Assembly (NCBI GenBank): GCA_040635515.1
Contig: JBEYHY010000002.1
Location: 62,001-126,000 of the forward strand
Origin: Prauserella_A sp040635515
GTDB lineage: Bacteria; Actinomycetota; Actinomycetes; Mycobacteriales; Pseudonocardiaceae
DNA: 64,000 bases
Direction of reading: 5' to 3'
Part shown: positions 8,223 to 16,500 of the stretch, piece after piece
How the letters are laid out: the number at the start of each line of letters is the position of its first letter
How positions within the stretch are numbered: position 1 is the stretch's first letter
Made by a program: the position numbers and the translations under genes
The notes under the pieces: generated by a model
The model's database searches: none
What the model saw: only the letters and a program-made list of their open reading frames with translations
Told to the model about the DNA's origin: nothing

Positions 8223-9409
8223 CCGATCCGCTGCTGAACTCCCTTGTGGACCTCGCCAGGATTCCCTCGGCCGTTCCGCTCGGTGCCGAAACGCTCATCG
8301 AGCCGGACGATCCGATGCTCGTCGACTACGTGCAGAACCGGCTGCGCCCCAAGTTCATCGAAGCCGGGGCGCTCGACATCATCGACCTTCCGCACAACCA
8401 GTTCGCCGTCCGGTTCGGCACCGGCGAAGGCCCCTGCCTCGCACTCGTCGCCTACACCCCGACGCAGCACCACAATCTGATGGCCGAACCGTGGTCCGGT
8501 CGCGTCGCGACCCCGCTCGCCGAGGGAATCGACGAACCCTGCGCCTTCGGCCAGGGCATCACCCAGAACAAAGTGCACCAAGCCTGTCTGCTCAGTATCG
8601 CCCGCCTGCTTGCGCGGAGCGAGGAACCGCTGAACGGCACGCTGCTGCTGTGCGTCAACAACGAGGGCCGAAGCAGCCACGACTGCTCCCTCGGCATGCT
8701 CTCCGCGCTGCCCGTGCGCCCCGATCTGCTGATCCAGTTGTTTCCCACCGGTTTCGGCGTGAGCGTCGGCAACCGGGGCAGGGCGGACCTGCGCGTGCAC
8801 ATCGCGGGCAGCGCGAGTCATTCCTCCAGCCCGCCGCCCGGCGGCGGGGTTCTCGCGGCAGCGACCGCGGTGCTCAGCGCCGTGGAGCGGCTCGACGAAC
8901 GGGTGCGGACCACAGTGGACCCCGAGCTCGGAGCGGAGCGGATCATCCCGTATCAGGTCGTTTTCGATCCGCTCGCGCCGCACACGCTCCCGTCATCGGC
9001 CCGGCTCACCTTCGACAGGCGACTGCTGCCGGGAACGCCGCCGGAGGCGGCCGTCGGACAACTCAGGGAAACCGTTGCCGCACTGGGAGATTTCGGCTGC
9101 GACATCACCGTCGAACACGGCGTCACGATGCTGCCTGCCAGATTCCCCTCCGAACGCGCGGATCTTCTCGTTCCGCTCGACGCGGCCATCGAGCGGGAAC
9201 TGGGAGCGCCCGGCGAGCACACCTTCTACGGCGGCAGTTTCGACGCGGGAGGCCCGCTCAGTCTCGGCGTGCCGACGGTCATGTTCGGTGTCCCCGAGGA
9301 AGGCGACATTCTCGGGGACGACTACGTCCGGCTCGCCCATGTGCGAGCACAGGACCGGATCTTGCGCGGCACGATCACGAACTTCTTCGGCGCACCGACG
9401 CCGGCGTAG
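8219..9409 (+). CDS. M20-family peptidase-like protein with altered metal-site motifs
   Basis: 396 residues from GTG 8219, overlapping the preceding TGA. Fold cues match the M20 (ArgE/DapE/carboxypeptidase) family: an N-terminal catalytic half, a dimerisation segment (RADLRVHIAGSASHSSSPPPG) and a C-terminal half ending in YGGSFDAGGPLSLGVPTVMFG. The usual metal-ligand signatures are changed. AYTPTQHHN replaces HTDxV, GQGITQNKV replaces GRGxxDxKG, and NNEGRSSHD replaces the EE motif. It may be a non-canonical hydrolase or have lost binuclear zinc. It sits between the oxidoreductase and the transporter, so a hydrolytic step on an amide intermediate is plausible but unproven. Confidence 0.75.
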   Translation: MTDPLLNSLVDLARIPSAVPLGAETLIEPDDPMLVDYVQNRLRPKFIEAGALDIIDLPHNQFAVRFGTGEGPCLALVAYTPTQHHNLMAEPWSGRVATPLAEGIDEPCAFGQGITQNKVHQACLLSIARLLARSEEPLNGTLLLCVNNEGRSSHDCSLGMLSALPVRPDLLIQLFPTGFGVSVGNRGRADLRVHIAGSASHSSSPPPGGGVLAAATAVLSAVERLDERVRTTVDPELGAERIIPYQVVFDPLAPHTLPSSARLTFDRRLLPGTPPEAAVGQLRETVAALGDFGCDITVEHGVTMLPARFPSERADLLVPLDAAIERELGAPGEHTFYGGSFDAGGPLSLGVPTVMFGVPEEGDILGDDYVRLAHVRAQDRILRGTITNFFGAPTPA

Positions 9410-9431
9410 CAGAGTCCACCTGGAGGTGGCG

Positions 9432-10748
9432 ATGAGTGCACACACCGATTCCGCTCAACCCCGTCAGGCCCGCAAGGTCCTGCTGTCGAGTCTCGTGGGC
9501 AGTACCGTCGAGTGGTACGAATTCTTCATCTACGGCACGGCGGCCTCGCTCGTGTTCGATCGGCTGTTCTTTCCCGATTTCGATCCGCTCGTCGGCACGC
9601 TGCTCGCGCTGTCGACGTTCGCGATCGCCTTCGTGGCGAGGCCGATCGGCGGTGTCGTCTTCGGACACTTCGGCGACCGGATAGGCCGCAAGTCGATGCT
9701 CGTGCTGACTCTGACCCTCATGGGTGGCGCGACGTTCGTCATCGGAATTCTGCCGACCTACGACCAGATCGGTGTCGCGGCACCGATCTTGCTCGTGCTC
9801 GTCCGGCTCGTGCAGGGCTTCTCACTCGGCGGCGAGTACAGCGGCGCGGTACTCATGAGCGTCGAGCACGCGGAGGGCCGCAAGCGCGGGTTCTTCGGCG
9901 CGGTCGTCAACACCGGAGCCGGGTGGGGCCTGCTGCTGGCCAATCTGGTCTTCCTGATCGTCAGCCAGCTTCCCGAAGCCGCCTTCGACGCGTGGGGCTG
10001 GCGAATCCCGTTCCTGCTGAGCGCCGTCCTCGTCGGCATCGGTCTGTTCATCCGGCTCAAGCTGGGCGAGAGCCCGGAATTCGAGAAGGTGAAGAAGGCC
10101 GACAAGGTGCGCAAGGTTCCCGTGGTCGACGTTCTGCGCAACCACCTTTCGCTCGTGGCCCTGATGTGCCTGGCCTACCTCTCGGCCGGGGTCACCTTCT
10201 ACGTCGGCACGGTGTTCTCGCTGACCTACGGCACGAAGGAACTCGACATCGACCGCAGCCTGTTACTGGGGCTGGTCATCGCGGTCAACGTACTCACCAT
10301 CATCGGAATTCCGTTCTTCGGCTGGCTCTCCGACCGGATCGGGCGAAAGCCGATCTTCCTCGCCGGAATCGTGGGCATGCTGGTGCTGCCCTATCTGTGG
10401 TTCCCGATGCTCGACACCGGTGACACCGCGCTGATGCTGATGGGCTTTTTGGTGCTGTTCATCCCATATGCCGCCAACTACGGTGTCATGCCGACGTTCT
10501 TCACGCACATCTTCCCGATCGGCGTTCGCTACACCGGCATGTCCATCGGTTACACCCTCGGCACGGTGCTCGGCAGCGGTCTCGCGCCGATCGTCGCGAC
10601 CTTCCTGCTCGATCAGACGGGAAGCTGGCTTGCCATCGCCCTCTACATGAGTGCCACCGGTGTGCTGTCCTTTGTGGCCGCGCTGTTCCTTCACGAACGA
10701 ACGGACACGGCCGACCAGGTGACCGCGCCCGTCGCGGCGGAGAGGTGA
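9432..10748 (+). CDS. MFS transporter, metabolite:H+ symporter (MHS) family
   Basis: 438 residues from ATG 9432 with GGAGG six bases upstream. Twelve hydrophobic segments are expected. The MHS hallmarks are present: VEWYEFFIYGTAASLVF in helix 1, the loop 2-3 motif GHFGDRIGRKSM, RLVQGFSLGGEYSGA, and a second motif GWLSDRIGRKP. Family members import carboxylates, betaines or aromatic acids with protons. Placed between catabolic enzymes and the molybdenum hydroxylase genes, it should import the pathway substrate. This is one of three MHS transporters in the window, each inside a different catabolic cluster. Confidence 0.92.
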   Translation: MSAHTDSAQPRQARKVLLSSLVGSTVEWYEFFIYGTAASLVFDRLFFPDFDPLVGTLLALSTFAIAFVARPIGGVVFGHFGDRIGRKSMLVLTLTLMGGATFVIGILPTYDQIGVAAPILLVLVRLVQGFSLGGEYSGAVLMSVEHAEGRKRGFFGAVVNTGAGWGLLLANLVFLIVSQLPEAAFDAWGWRIPFLLSAVLVGIGLFIRLKLGESPEFEKVKKADKVRKVPVVDVLRNHLSLVALMCLAYLSAGVTFYVGTVFSLTYGTKELDIDRSLLLGLVIAVNVLTIIGIPFFGWLSDRIGRKPIFLAGIVGMLVLPYLWFPMLDTGDTALMLMGFLVLFIPYAANYGVMPTFFTHIFPIGVRYTGMSIGYTLGTVLGSGLAPIVATFLLDQTGSWLAIALYMSATGVLSFVAALFLHERTDTADQVTAPVAAER

Positions 10749-10753
10749 TCGGG

Positions 10754-11614
10754 ATGCGGTTTCTCAGGCCCGGAACGATGGCCGAGGCGTGCGCGCTCAA
10801 GGCGGAATATCCCGACGCGCTGGTGATCGCCGGTGGAACCGACGTGATGGTGGGGGTCAACTTCGGCCGCACGGATCCCTTGGTCATGCTCGACCTCACG
10901 GGAATCGGCGAACTGGCGCAATGGCGATCCTCCGGTGAGGACATCCACATCGGAGCCGGTCTGACCTACAGCCGAATCGTCGCCGAACTGGGCGACGCGC
11001 TTCCGGCACTGGCCTCGGCTTCGCGGACGGTGGGCTCGGTGCAGATCCGCAACAGGGCGACGCTTGCCGGGAACCTCGGGACGGCCTCGCCCGCCGGTGA
11101 CGCGTTGCCTCCGCTCCTGGCCGCCGACGCCGCTGTCGAGCTCGTGTCCGCAGGGGGAGCGCGCACCGTCCCCGCCACCGAATTCTGTGTCGCTCCCGGA
11201 CGGTCGGTGCTCCAGCGGGACGAGCTGATCGCGGGCGTGAGGATCGCCCGTCGCAGGGGACCACAGCACTTCGCGAAGGTTGGGCCACGCAATGCGATGG
11301 TGATCGCCGTGGCGTCCATCGCGACCACAATGGACCCCGCGAACCGGACGGTCGCGGTCGGCTGTGGCGCGGTTGCCCCGACTCCGGTGCGCGCCCGGGC
11401 GGCCGAGGAGTTCGCGGCCGCGGCACTGGACTGGAACGGCGAAGCCGTCCTGCCGAAGGGGACGGCGGCGGAGTTCGGCGCGCTCGTCGCCGATGCCTGC
11501 TCGCCCATCGACGACGTCAGGGCGGGTGCGCGATATCGGAGACGGGCAATCGAGGTGCTCGCGGGCAGGGCGCTCCGGCGAATGTGGGACGAGCACCTGA
11601 GGAGGGTGGAATGA
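10754..11614 (+). CDS. FAD subunit of a xanthine dehydrogenase-family molybdenum hydroxylase
   Basis: 286 residues from ATG 10754, chosen because GGAGAGG lies eight bases upstream; GTG 10745 overlapping the transporter stop is the alternative. The FAD-binding motifs of the CoxM/XdhB medium subunit are visible: VIAGGTDVMVGVN, TVGSVQIRNRATLAGNLGT and SPAGDALPPLLAADA, followed by the C-terminal CO-dehydrogenase-like flavoprotein domain. It passes electrons from the 2Fe-2S subunit to NAD or another acceptor. Its stop overlaps the ATG of the iron-sulfur subunit. Confidence 0.93.
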   Translation: MRFLRPGTMAEACALKAEYPDALVIAGGTDVMVGVNFGRTDPLVMLDLTGIGELAQWRSSGEDIHIGAGLTYSRIVAELGDALPALASASRTVGSVQIRNRATLAGNLGTASPAGDALPPLLAADAAVELVSAGGARTVPATEFCVAPGRSVLQRDELIAGVRIARRRGPQHFAKVGPRNAMVIAVASIATTMDPANRTVAVGCGAVAPTPVRARAAEEFAAAALDWNGEAVLPKGTAAEFGALVADACSPIDDVRAGARYRRRAIEVLAGRALRRMWDEHLRRVE

Positions 11615-12081
11615 AGCTGTGCTGCACGGTCAACGGCGAGTGGTGCGCACTGGACGACGTCGCGGGTTCGGAGAGCCTGTTGCGATTGCTGAGGGAGCGG
11701 CTGCGCCTTCCGGGCACCAAGAACGCTTGTGAGCAAGGGGAATGCGGGTCGTGCACGGTGTATGTCGACGGCGAGTCGGTGTGTTCCTGTCTGGTCGCGG
11801 CTGGGCAGGTCGACGGCAGTGACATCGTCACGGTCGAAGGTCTCGCCGACGGCGCCGATGCGCATCCGGTGCAGGAGGCTTTCGTGAGCGCGGGAGCCGT
11901 GCAGTGCGGGTTCTGCACACCCGGCCTCGTCGTGGCCGCGCACGCTCTGCTTGCCAGAACCCCTGACCCGACGGACGCCGAACTGAGGGAAGCGCTCGCG
12001 GGGAACCTGTGCCGCTGCACCGGTTACGAGAAGATCTTCGACGCGGTCCGGATCGCGGCCGGAAAGACGGAGGCGACATGA
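11611..12081 (+). CDS. 2Fe-2S subunit of the molybdenum hydroxylase
   Basis: 156 residues. The N-terminal plant-type ferredoxin domain uses C40, C45, C48 and C60 (CEQGECGSC...C). The C-terminal helical domain binds the second cluster through CGFC (C99, C102) and CRC (C134, C136, in NLCRCTGYEKI). This is the standard small subunit of the CoxS/XdhC-type enzymes and carries electrons from molybdenum to FAD. It overlaps its neighbours on both sides by four bases, so the three subunits are translationally coupled. Confidence 0.96.
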   Translation: MKLCCTVNGEWCALDDVAGSESLLRLLRERLRLPGTKNACEQGECGSCTVYVDGESVCSCLVAAGQVDGSDIVTVEGLADGADAHPVQEAFVSAGAVQCGFCTPGLVVAAHALLARTPDPTDAELREALAGNLCRCTGYEKIFDAVRIAAGKTEAT

Positions 12082-14369
12082 CCACTGTGGACAGAGCTGT
12101 CCGCGACACCGTCGGCGCGCCCGTTCGCCGTGCCGACGGGATGCCCAAGGTGCGCGGCGAATTCGCGTTCTCCTCCGACCTCGACGCGCCGGGAATGCTG
12201 TGGGGCGCGACGGTACGCAGCCCGCATCCGCACGCCAGGGTGCTCCGAATCGATGCCAGTGCCGCGACGGCGATGAACGGAGTACGCGCGGTACTGACGC
12301 ATCACGACATCCCCGGCGCCAACAGGTTCGGTCTGGAACGGCGCGATCAGCCGGTGCTGGCCGCCGGTCTCGTGCGGTATGCGGGGGAGCCGGTCGCCAT
12401 CGTCGCGGCCGACGATCCCGTCACCGCGAGCAGGGCCGCGAAGGCGATCGTCGTCGAGTACGACGTGCTGGAACCGCTCACCGACCCGGAGGAGGCGTTG
12501 CGGGGAGCCGGGCCGGAACTGCACGAGGGTGGCAATATCGTCGCGCACCGCCGGATCCGTAAGGGTTCCGGCATTCCGGAGGCGGACGTCGTCGTCACCG
12601 GAACCTACGAGGTCGGGATGCAGGATCAGGCGTTTCTCGGCCCCGAGTCGTGTCTTGCCGTGCCGGGCGGCGACGGCGGGATCGACCTGCTCTGCTCGAC
12701 CCAGTGGCTGCACATCGACCGCGATCAGCTGTGTGACGTGCTGGCGCTGCCGGAGGACAAGGTGCGGCTGACGCTGTCCGGGGTCGGTGGGGCGTTCGGT
12801 GGCAGGGAGGACCTCAGTGTGCAGGCCCACGCGTGCCTGCTCGCGCTGCGGCTGGGCAGGCCGGTCAAGATGGTCTACGACAGGGAGGAATCCTTCGCGG
12901 GGCACGTGCACCGGCATCCGGCGTGGCTGGAGTACGAGCACGGCGCGACGAAGGAGGGAAAGCTCGTCTACGTCAAGGCGCGCATCCTGCTCGACGGGGG
13001 TGCCTACGCATCCACCTCGCACGCGGTCACCGGAAACGCGGGCTGTTTCGCGGCCGGTCCTTACGAGGTGCCGGTGGTGCACGTCGACAGCTATTCGGTC
13101 TACACCAACAATCCGCCGTGCGGCGCGATGCGGGGTTTCGGTGCCGTGCAAGCGTGTTTCGGCTATGAGTCGCAAATGGACAAACTCGCGGCTGCGCTCG
13201 AACTGGATCCGGTGGAGCTGCGCTTGCGCAACGCCGTGCGTACCGGCAGCGCGATGGCGACGGGACAGCGGATCCACGGTCCCGCGCCGGTCGCCGAGCT
13301 GCTGACGAGGGTCAGGGACATGCCGTTGCCGGGGGAGCCGGACGTGCTGCGTCCCGGCGGGACGGGCAACACGACCGACGGTGAGGGCGTGCGCAGGGGC
13401 GTGGGCTATGGGGTGTCGGTGAAGAACATCTGCAAGTCGCTCGGCTACGACGACTATGGAACGGCGAGGGTCCGGCTCGCGGTGGCCGGCGGTGAGCCGG
13501 TCGTGTCGGTGCACACGGCGGCCGCCGAGGTCGGGCAAGGTCTGGTGACGGTACAGGCACAGATCGCGCGGACCGAACTGGGGGTCGACGAGGTCACCGT
13601 CGTGCCGGCCGACACGGCGGTCGGCGACGCGGGCACCTCGTCGGCGTCGCGGCAGACGTGGGTGTCCGGCGGGGCGGTCAAGGCGGCTTGCGACGCGGTG
13701 CGGGAGGCAGTGTTGGTGGCGGCCGCCTCGGTGTGCGGCGAACCGGCGGCGGACCTGCGACTTGAGGAGGGACACCTCGCCTCGGCGGCGACGGGCAGGA
13801 CATGGCGGCTTGCCGATGTGCTGGGGGACAGGGTGATCGACGAGACGCGGGTGTACCGGCACAGGGAGACGTTCCCGCTCGATCCGGAGACGGGACAGGG
13901 TGATGGCCATGTGGCGTTCGCGTTCGCGGCGCACAGGGCGGTGGTGGACGTCGACGTCGATCTCGGGCTGGTGCGGGTCGTGGAGATCGCGTGCGCCGAG
14001 GACGTGGGCAGGGCGATGAACCCGCCCGCGGTGGAGGGGCAGATGCACGGCGGCATCGCGCAGGGCCTCGGCCTGGCGCTGATGGAGGAGATCCAGGTCG
14101 AGGGAGGGCTGATTCGCAATCCGTCGTTCACCGACTATCTGATCCCCACCACGCTGGACATGCCCGCCGTCAAGCTGGACATTCTGGAACTCCCGCGTGA
14201 CGATTCGCCGTACGGGCTGACCGGCGTGGGGGAGCCGTCGCTGTTGTCCTGTCCGGCGGCCGTGGTGGCGGCGATCCGCGACGCCACCGGCGTGGACGTC
14301 ACCAGGATCCCGGTGCGGCCCGACGCGCTGGCCACCACGGTCGAGGCCGGGCGCGGCGACCCGCTATAG
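12078..14369 (+). CDS. Molybdopterin-binding catalytic subunit, xanthine dehydrogenase type
   Basis: 763 residues. It shows the large-subunit features: N-terminal VRRADGMPKVRGEFAFSSDL, GVGGAFGGRED near residue 236, GAMRGFGAVQ near residue 351 and the active-site glutamate in GVGEPSLLSCPA near residue 717. The RGFG form, rather than the AYxCSFR loop of CO dehydrogenase, argues for hydroxylation of an aromatic or purine-like substrate. Molybdenum-cofactor insertion genes are not in the window. The LLM oxidoreductase and M20-like protein upstream suggest a heterocycle degradation route. The substrate is unknown. Confidence 0.93.
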   Translation: MTTVDRAVRDTVGAPVRRADGMPKVRGEFAFSSDLDAPGMLWGATVRSPHPHARVLRIDASAATAMNGVRAVLTHHDIPGANRFGLERRDQPVLAAGLVRYAGEPVAIVAADDPVTASRAAKAIVVEYDVLEPLTDPEEALRGAGPELHEGGNIVAHRRIRKGSGIPEADVVVTGTYEVGMQDQAFLGPESCLAVPGGDGGIDLLCSTQWLHIDRDQLCDVLALPEDKVRLTLSGVGGAFGGREDLSVQAHACLLALRLGRPVKMVYDREESFAGHVHRHPAWLEYEHGATKEGKLVYVKARILLDGGAYASTSHAVTGNAGCFAAGPYEVPVVHVDSYSVYTNNPPCGAMRGFGAVQACFGYESQMDKLAAALELDPVELRLRNAVRTGSAMATGQRIHGPAPVAELLTRVRDMPLPGEPDVLRPGGTGNTTDGEGVRRGVGYGVSVKNICKSLGYDDYGTARVRLAVAGGEPVVSVHTAAAEVGQGLVTVQAQIARTELGVDEVTVVPADTAVGDAGTSSASRQTWVSGGAVKAACDAVREAVLVAAASVCGEPAADLRLEEGHLASAATGRTWRLADVLGDRVIDETRVYRHRETFPLDPETGQGDGHVAFAFAAHRAVVDVDVDLGLVRVVEIACAEDVGRAMNPPAVEGQMHGGIAQGLGLALMEEIQVEGGLIRNPSFTDYLIPTTLDMPAVKLDILELPRDDSPYGLTGVGEPSLLSCPAAVVAAIRDATGVDVTRIPVRPDALATTVEAGRGDPL

Positions 14370-14409
14370 TCGGCGGGCGCGGGGCGTGACCGGATTGTGC
14401 CCCGAAGTG

Positions 14410-14483
14410 GGGCCGGTAGCTCAGTTGGTTAGAGCAGGGGACTCATAATCCCTTGGCCGCGGGTTCGAGCCCCGCCCGGCCCA
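14410..14483 (+). tRNA. tRNA with CAU anticodon (Ile2-like or elongator Met)
   Basis: A 74-nt cloverleaf: acceptor GGGCCGG pairs with CCGGCCC followed by discriminator A. The D arm is GCTC/GAGC. The anticodon stem GGGGA/TCCCT encloses loop CTCATAA, so the anticodon is CAT. The T arm GCGGG/CCCGC encloses TTCGAGC. CCA is not encoded. The anticodon arm and variable region resemble bacterial tRNA-Ile2 (AGGxGACTCATAATCxCTTGG), in which C34 becomes lysidine to read AUA. An automatic call would be Met. A TATAGT at 14365-14370, overlapping the preceding stop codon, could be its -10 element. Confidence 0.93.
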
Positions 14484-14595
14484 CTCTTCTGAACAGGCAT
14501 ATAGCTCTCGCCAGTTTCCCTTGTACGTGCTGTCGACTCGTTGAACAGCGCGATCGACAGGCGCAATAGGCTCGGCGCGATTGAGGGGAGGCTGT

Positions 14596-15768
14596 ATGAC
14601 AGACGGTACTGGCCACTGGTTGAGTACAACACTGCAAGCTGTCCTGGTGGCCGCCGTCTGCGTGTTTCTCGACGCGAGCCGGTTCGCACTCACAGCCGAG
14701 GACACGGGCTGGGCGTTCTGGCTCGTGCTCGCCGGCACGGTGGTAGCGGACCTGCTGCTGGCCTGCCCGCCCCGGTGGGCGCTGTGGATCGCCGTCGCCC
14801 ACGCCGCTCTTGCGGCAGCAACCCCGTTGCTACTGCCCGGATACACTGGAGCTGAGGTGACCAACGCCGGGCTCATTGGCGCCGCCTTCGCTGCCGGGAC
14901 GTGGTTGCCCACGCGAGCCGCCGTGGCGGCGGTTGCCTTCCTCATTGCAGGACTCGCCATCAACCGGATGTTCGCGCCCGACGATGGCGAGGACTGGCGG
15001 ATCCGTTGGCTGGTGATGATCACCAGTTGTCTGTTGCCGTGGATCGTCGGCCGGATCACGATGGCCCGTCGCACTTACATCGCCGAGCTCGAGCGCCAGG
15101 CGGAGCGACGGGTGCGGGATGAGCGAACAGCGGTAGATCGGGCGGTCGCCGCCGAGCGCAGCACGATCGCGAGGGACCTGCACGACGTGATTTCCCACCA
15201 CGTCAGCACGATCGGTGTGCATGCCGGCGCGGCTCGGCTCGCGCTCCGCGAGCCCCAACCGGCCGTGTGCAGGTCGCTGGAGGCCGTCGAGAGCGCCAGC
15301 AGAGCAGCGCTGGTGGACCTGCGCAGGTTGCTCGACGTGCTTCACGGGGAGCGGTCCGGCACCACCGGGCAGCCCGGAATCGCCGGGCTGGACGAGTTGC
15401 TCAGTGGTGTCCGGACTACCGGCTTGCCGGTACGGCTGACCACGGCGGGGCGCGGACGGCCTCTGCCCGGCACGGTGGACGTCGCCGTCTACCGGGTCGT
15501 GCAGGAGGCACTGACCAACGCCGTGCGCCACGGTGACGGCGCCGGTGTCCGGATCGAGCTTCGCTACGACGAAACCGAGGTGACGGTGGTGGCGGACAAC
15601 GGAATGGTCCGTGCTGGAACGGAACCGAAGGCGGACCGTCCTCCGAGGGGGCTCGCGGGTATCCGGCAACGGGTGGGTCTGCTCGGCGGCACCGTGCGCT
15701 ACGGGGAGGAACCCGAAGAGGGTACTTGGCGGCTCGAGGTAAGCCTCCCAGTGGAGCGGGCGCGATGA
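14596..15768 (+). CDS. Membrane sensor histidine kinase, NarL/HisKA_3 type
   Basis: 390 residues from ATG 14596 with GGGGAG five bases upstream. About five hydrophobic segments fill residues 10-155 with no large extracellular domain, so it probably senses a signal in or near the membrane. A short coiled linker leads to the dimerisation/phosphoacceptor helix ERSTIARDLHDVISHHV, with H196 the phosphorylated histidine. An HATPase_c domain follows (VQEALTNAVRHGDG, VVADNG, GLAGIRQRVGLLGG). It pairs with the overlapping response-regulator gene. Both precede four secreted or membrane genes that are the likely regulon. Confidence 0.94.
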   Translation: MTDGTGHWLSTTLQAVLVAAVCVFLDASRFALTAEDTGWAFWLVLAGTVVADLLLACPPRWALWIAVAHAALAAATPLLLPGYTGAEVTNAGLIGAAFAAGTWLPTRAAVAAVAFLIAGLAINRMFAPDDGEDWRIRWLVMITSCLLPWIVGRITMARRTYIAELERQAERRVRDERTAVDRAVAAERSTIARDLHDVISHHVSTIGVHAGAARLALREPQPAVCRSLEAVESASRAALVDLRRLLDVLHGERSGTTGQPGIAGLDELLSGVRTTGLPVRLTTAGRGRPLPGTVDVAVYRVVQEALTNAVRHGDGAGVRIELRYDETEVTVVADNGMVRAGTEPKADRPPRGLAGIRQRVGLLGGTVRYGEEPEEGTWRLEVSLPVERAR

Positions 15769-16415
15769 TCCGCATCCTCTTGGCCGATGACCACGGCATG
15801 TTCCGATCGGGACTCAAAGCTGTGCTTGCCACTCAGTCCGACCTGGAATGTGTGTCCGATGTGGCCGATGGGCGCGCGGCCGTTACGGAAATCCAGCGGC
15901 TCCGGCCTGACGTCGCGGTGCTCGACGTCAGGATGCCGAAGCTCGACGGTCTCGCCGCGACCGAGGCGGTGGTGGCGGCGCCGGGTGTGTCGACCAGGGT
16001 GCTCGTGCTGACCACCTACGACGCCGACGAGTACGTTTACCGCGCGATGAGCGCAGGCGCGAGTGGGTTCTTGCTGAAGAGCCTGCCACCGGAGGAGCTG
16101 ACGGCGGCGATTCGTGTGGCCGCTCGTGGCGATGCGCTGATCGACCCTTCGGTGACTCGACGCCTGATCGCGAAGTTCACGGCGGGCCTCCTAACGCCAG
16201 CGGCCCCGCCGGAACTTGGCAGGCTGACGGCACGCGAGCGGCAGGTGTTGCTGCTGATCGCGGAGGCCCGCAGCAACGCCGAGATCGCTGACGAGCTGAG
16301 TGTCGGTGAGGAAACCGTGAAGACCCACGTTTCCAGGGTGCTCGCCAAGCTGGGGTTGCGGGACAGGGTGCACGCGGCCGTCTATGCGTACCGGCACGGG
16401 TTGACCGGCCCCTGA
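15765..16415 (+). CDS. NarL/FixJ-family response regulator
   Basis: 216 residues. The receiver domain has the acidic pair D8/D9, phosphoacceptor D54 in AVLDVRMPK, the Thr in VLVLTTYDAD and the Lys in FLLKSLPP. The output domain is a LuxR-type HTH (LTARERQVLLLIAEARSNAEIA, VGEETVKTHVSRVLAKLGL). The start overlaps the kinase stop by four bases. The 85-bp gap to the next gene contains GC-rich inverted repeats that could be its binding sites. Confidence 0.95.
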   Translation: MIRILLADDHGMFRSGLKAVLATQSDLECVSDVADGRAAVTEIQRLRPDVAVLDVRMPKLDGLAATEAVVAAPGVSTRVLVLTTYDADEYVYRAMSAGASGFLLKSLPPEELTAAIRVAARGDALIDPSVTRRLIAKFTAGLLTPAAPPELGRLTARERQVLLLIAEARSNAEIADELSVGEETVKTHVSRVLAKLGLRDRVHAAVYAYRHGLTGP

Positions 16416-16422
16416 GCGTGGG

Positions 16423-16486
16423 GGTCCCTCTCATGGGGGACCACGAATCCCCCTTAGCCGTGACGATTCGGGACGGGGCACGTCCC
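16423..16486. promoter_or_regulatory. Cluster of inverted repeats between regulator and secreted-protein genes
   Basis: Three overlapping symmetric elements lie here: GGTCCC (16423-16428) with GGGACC (16437-16442), GGGGG (16435-16439) with CCCCC (16449-16453), and GGGAC (16470-16474) with GTCCC (16482-16486). They could be binding sites for the adjacent NarL-type regulator or an attenuating hairpin; the sequence does not decide. Confidence 0.4.
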
Positions 16487-16500
16487 TAGCGTTGCTGGTG

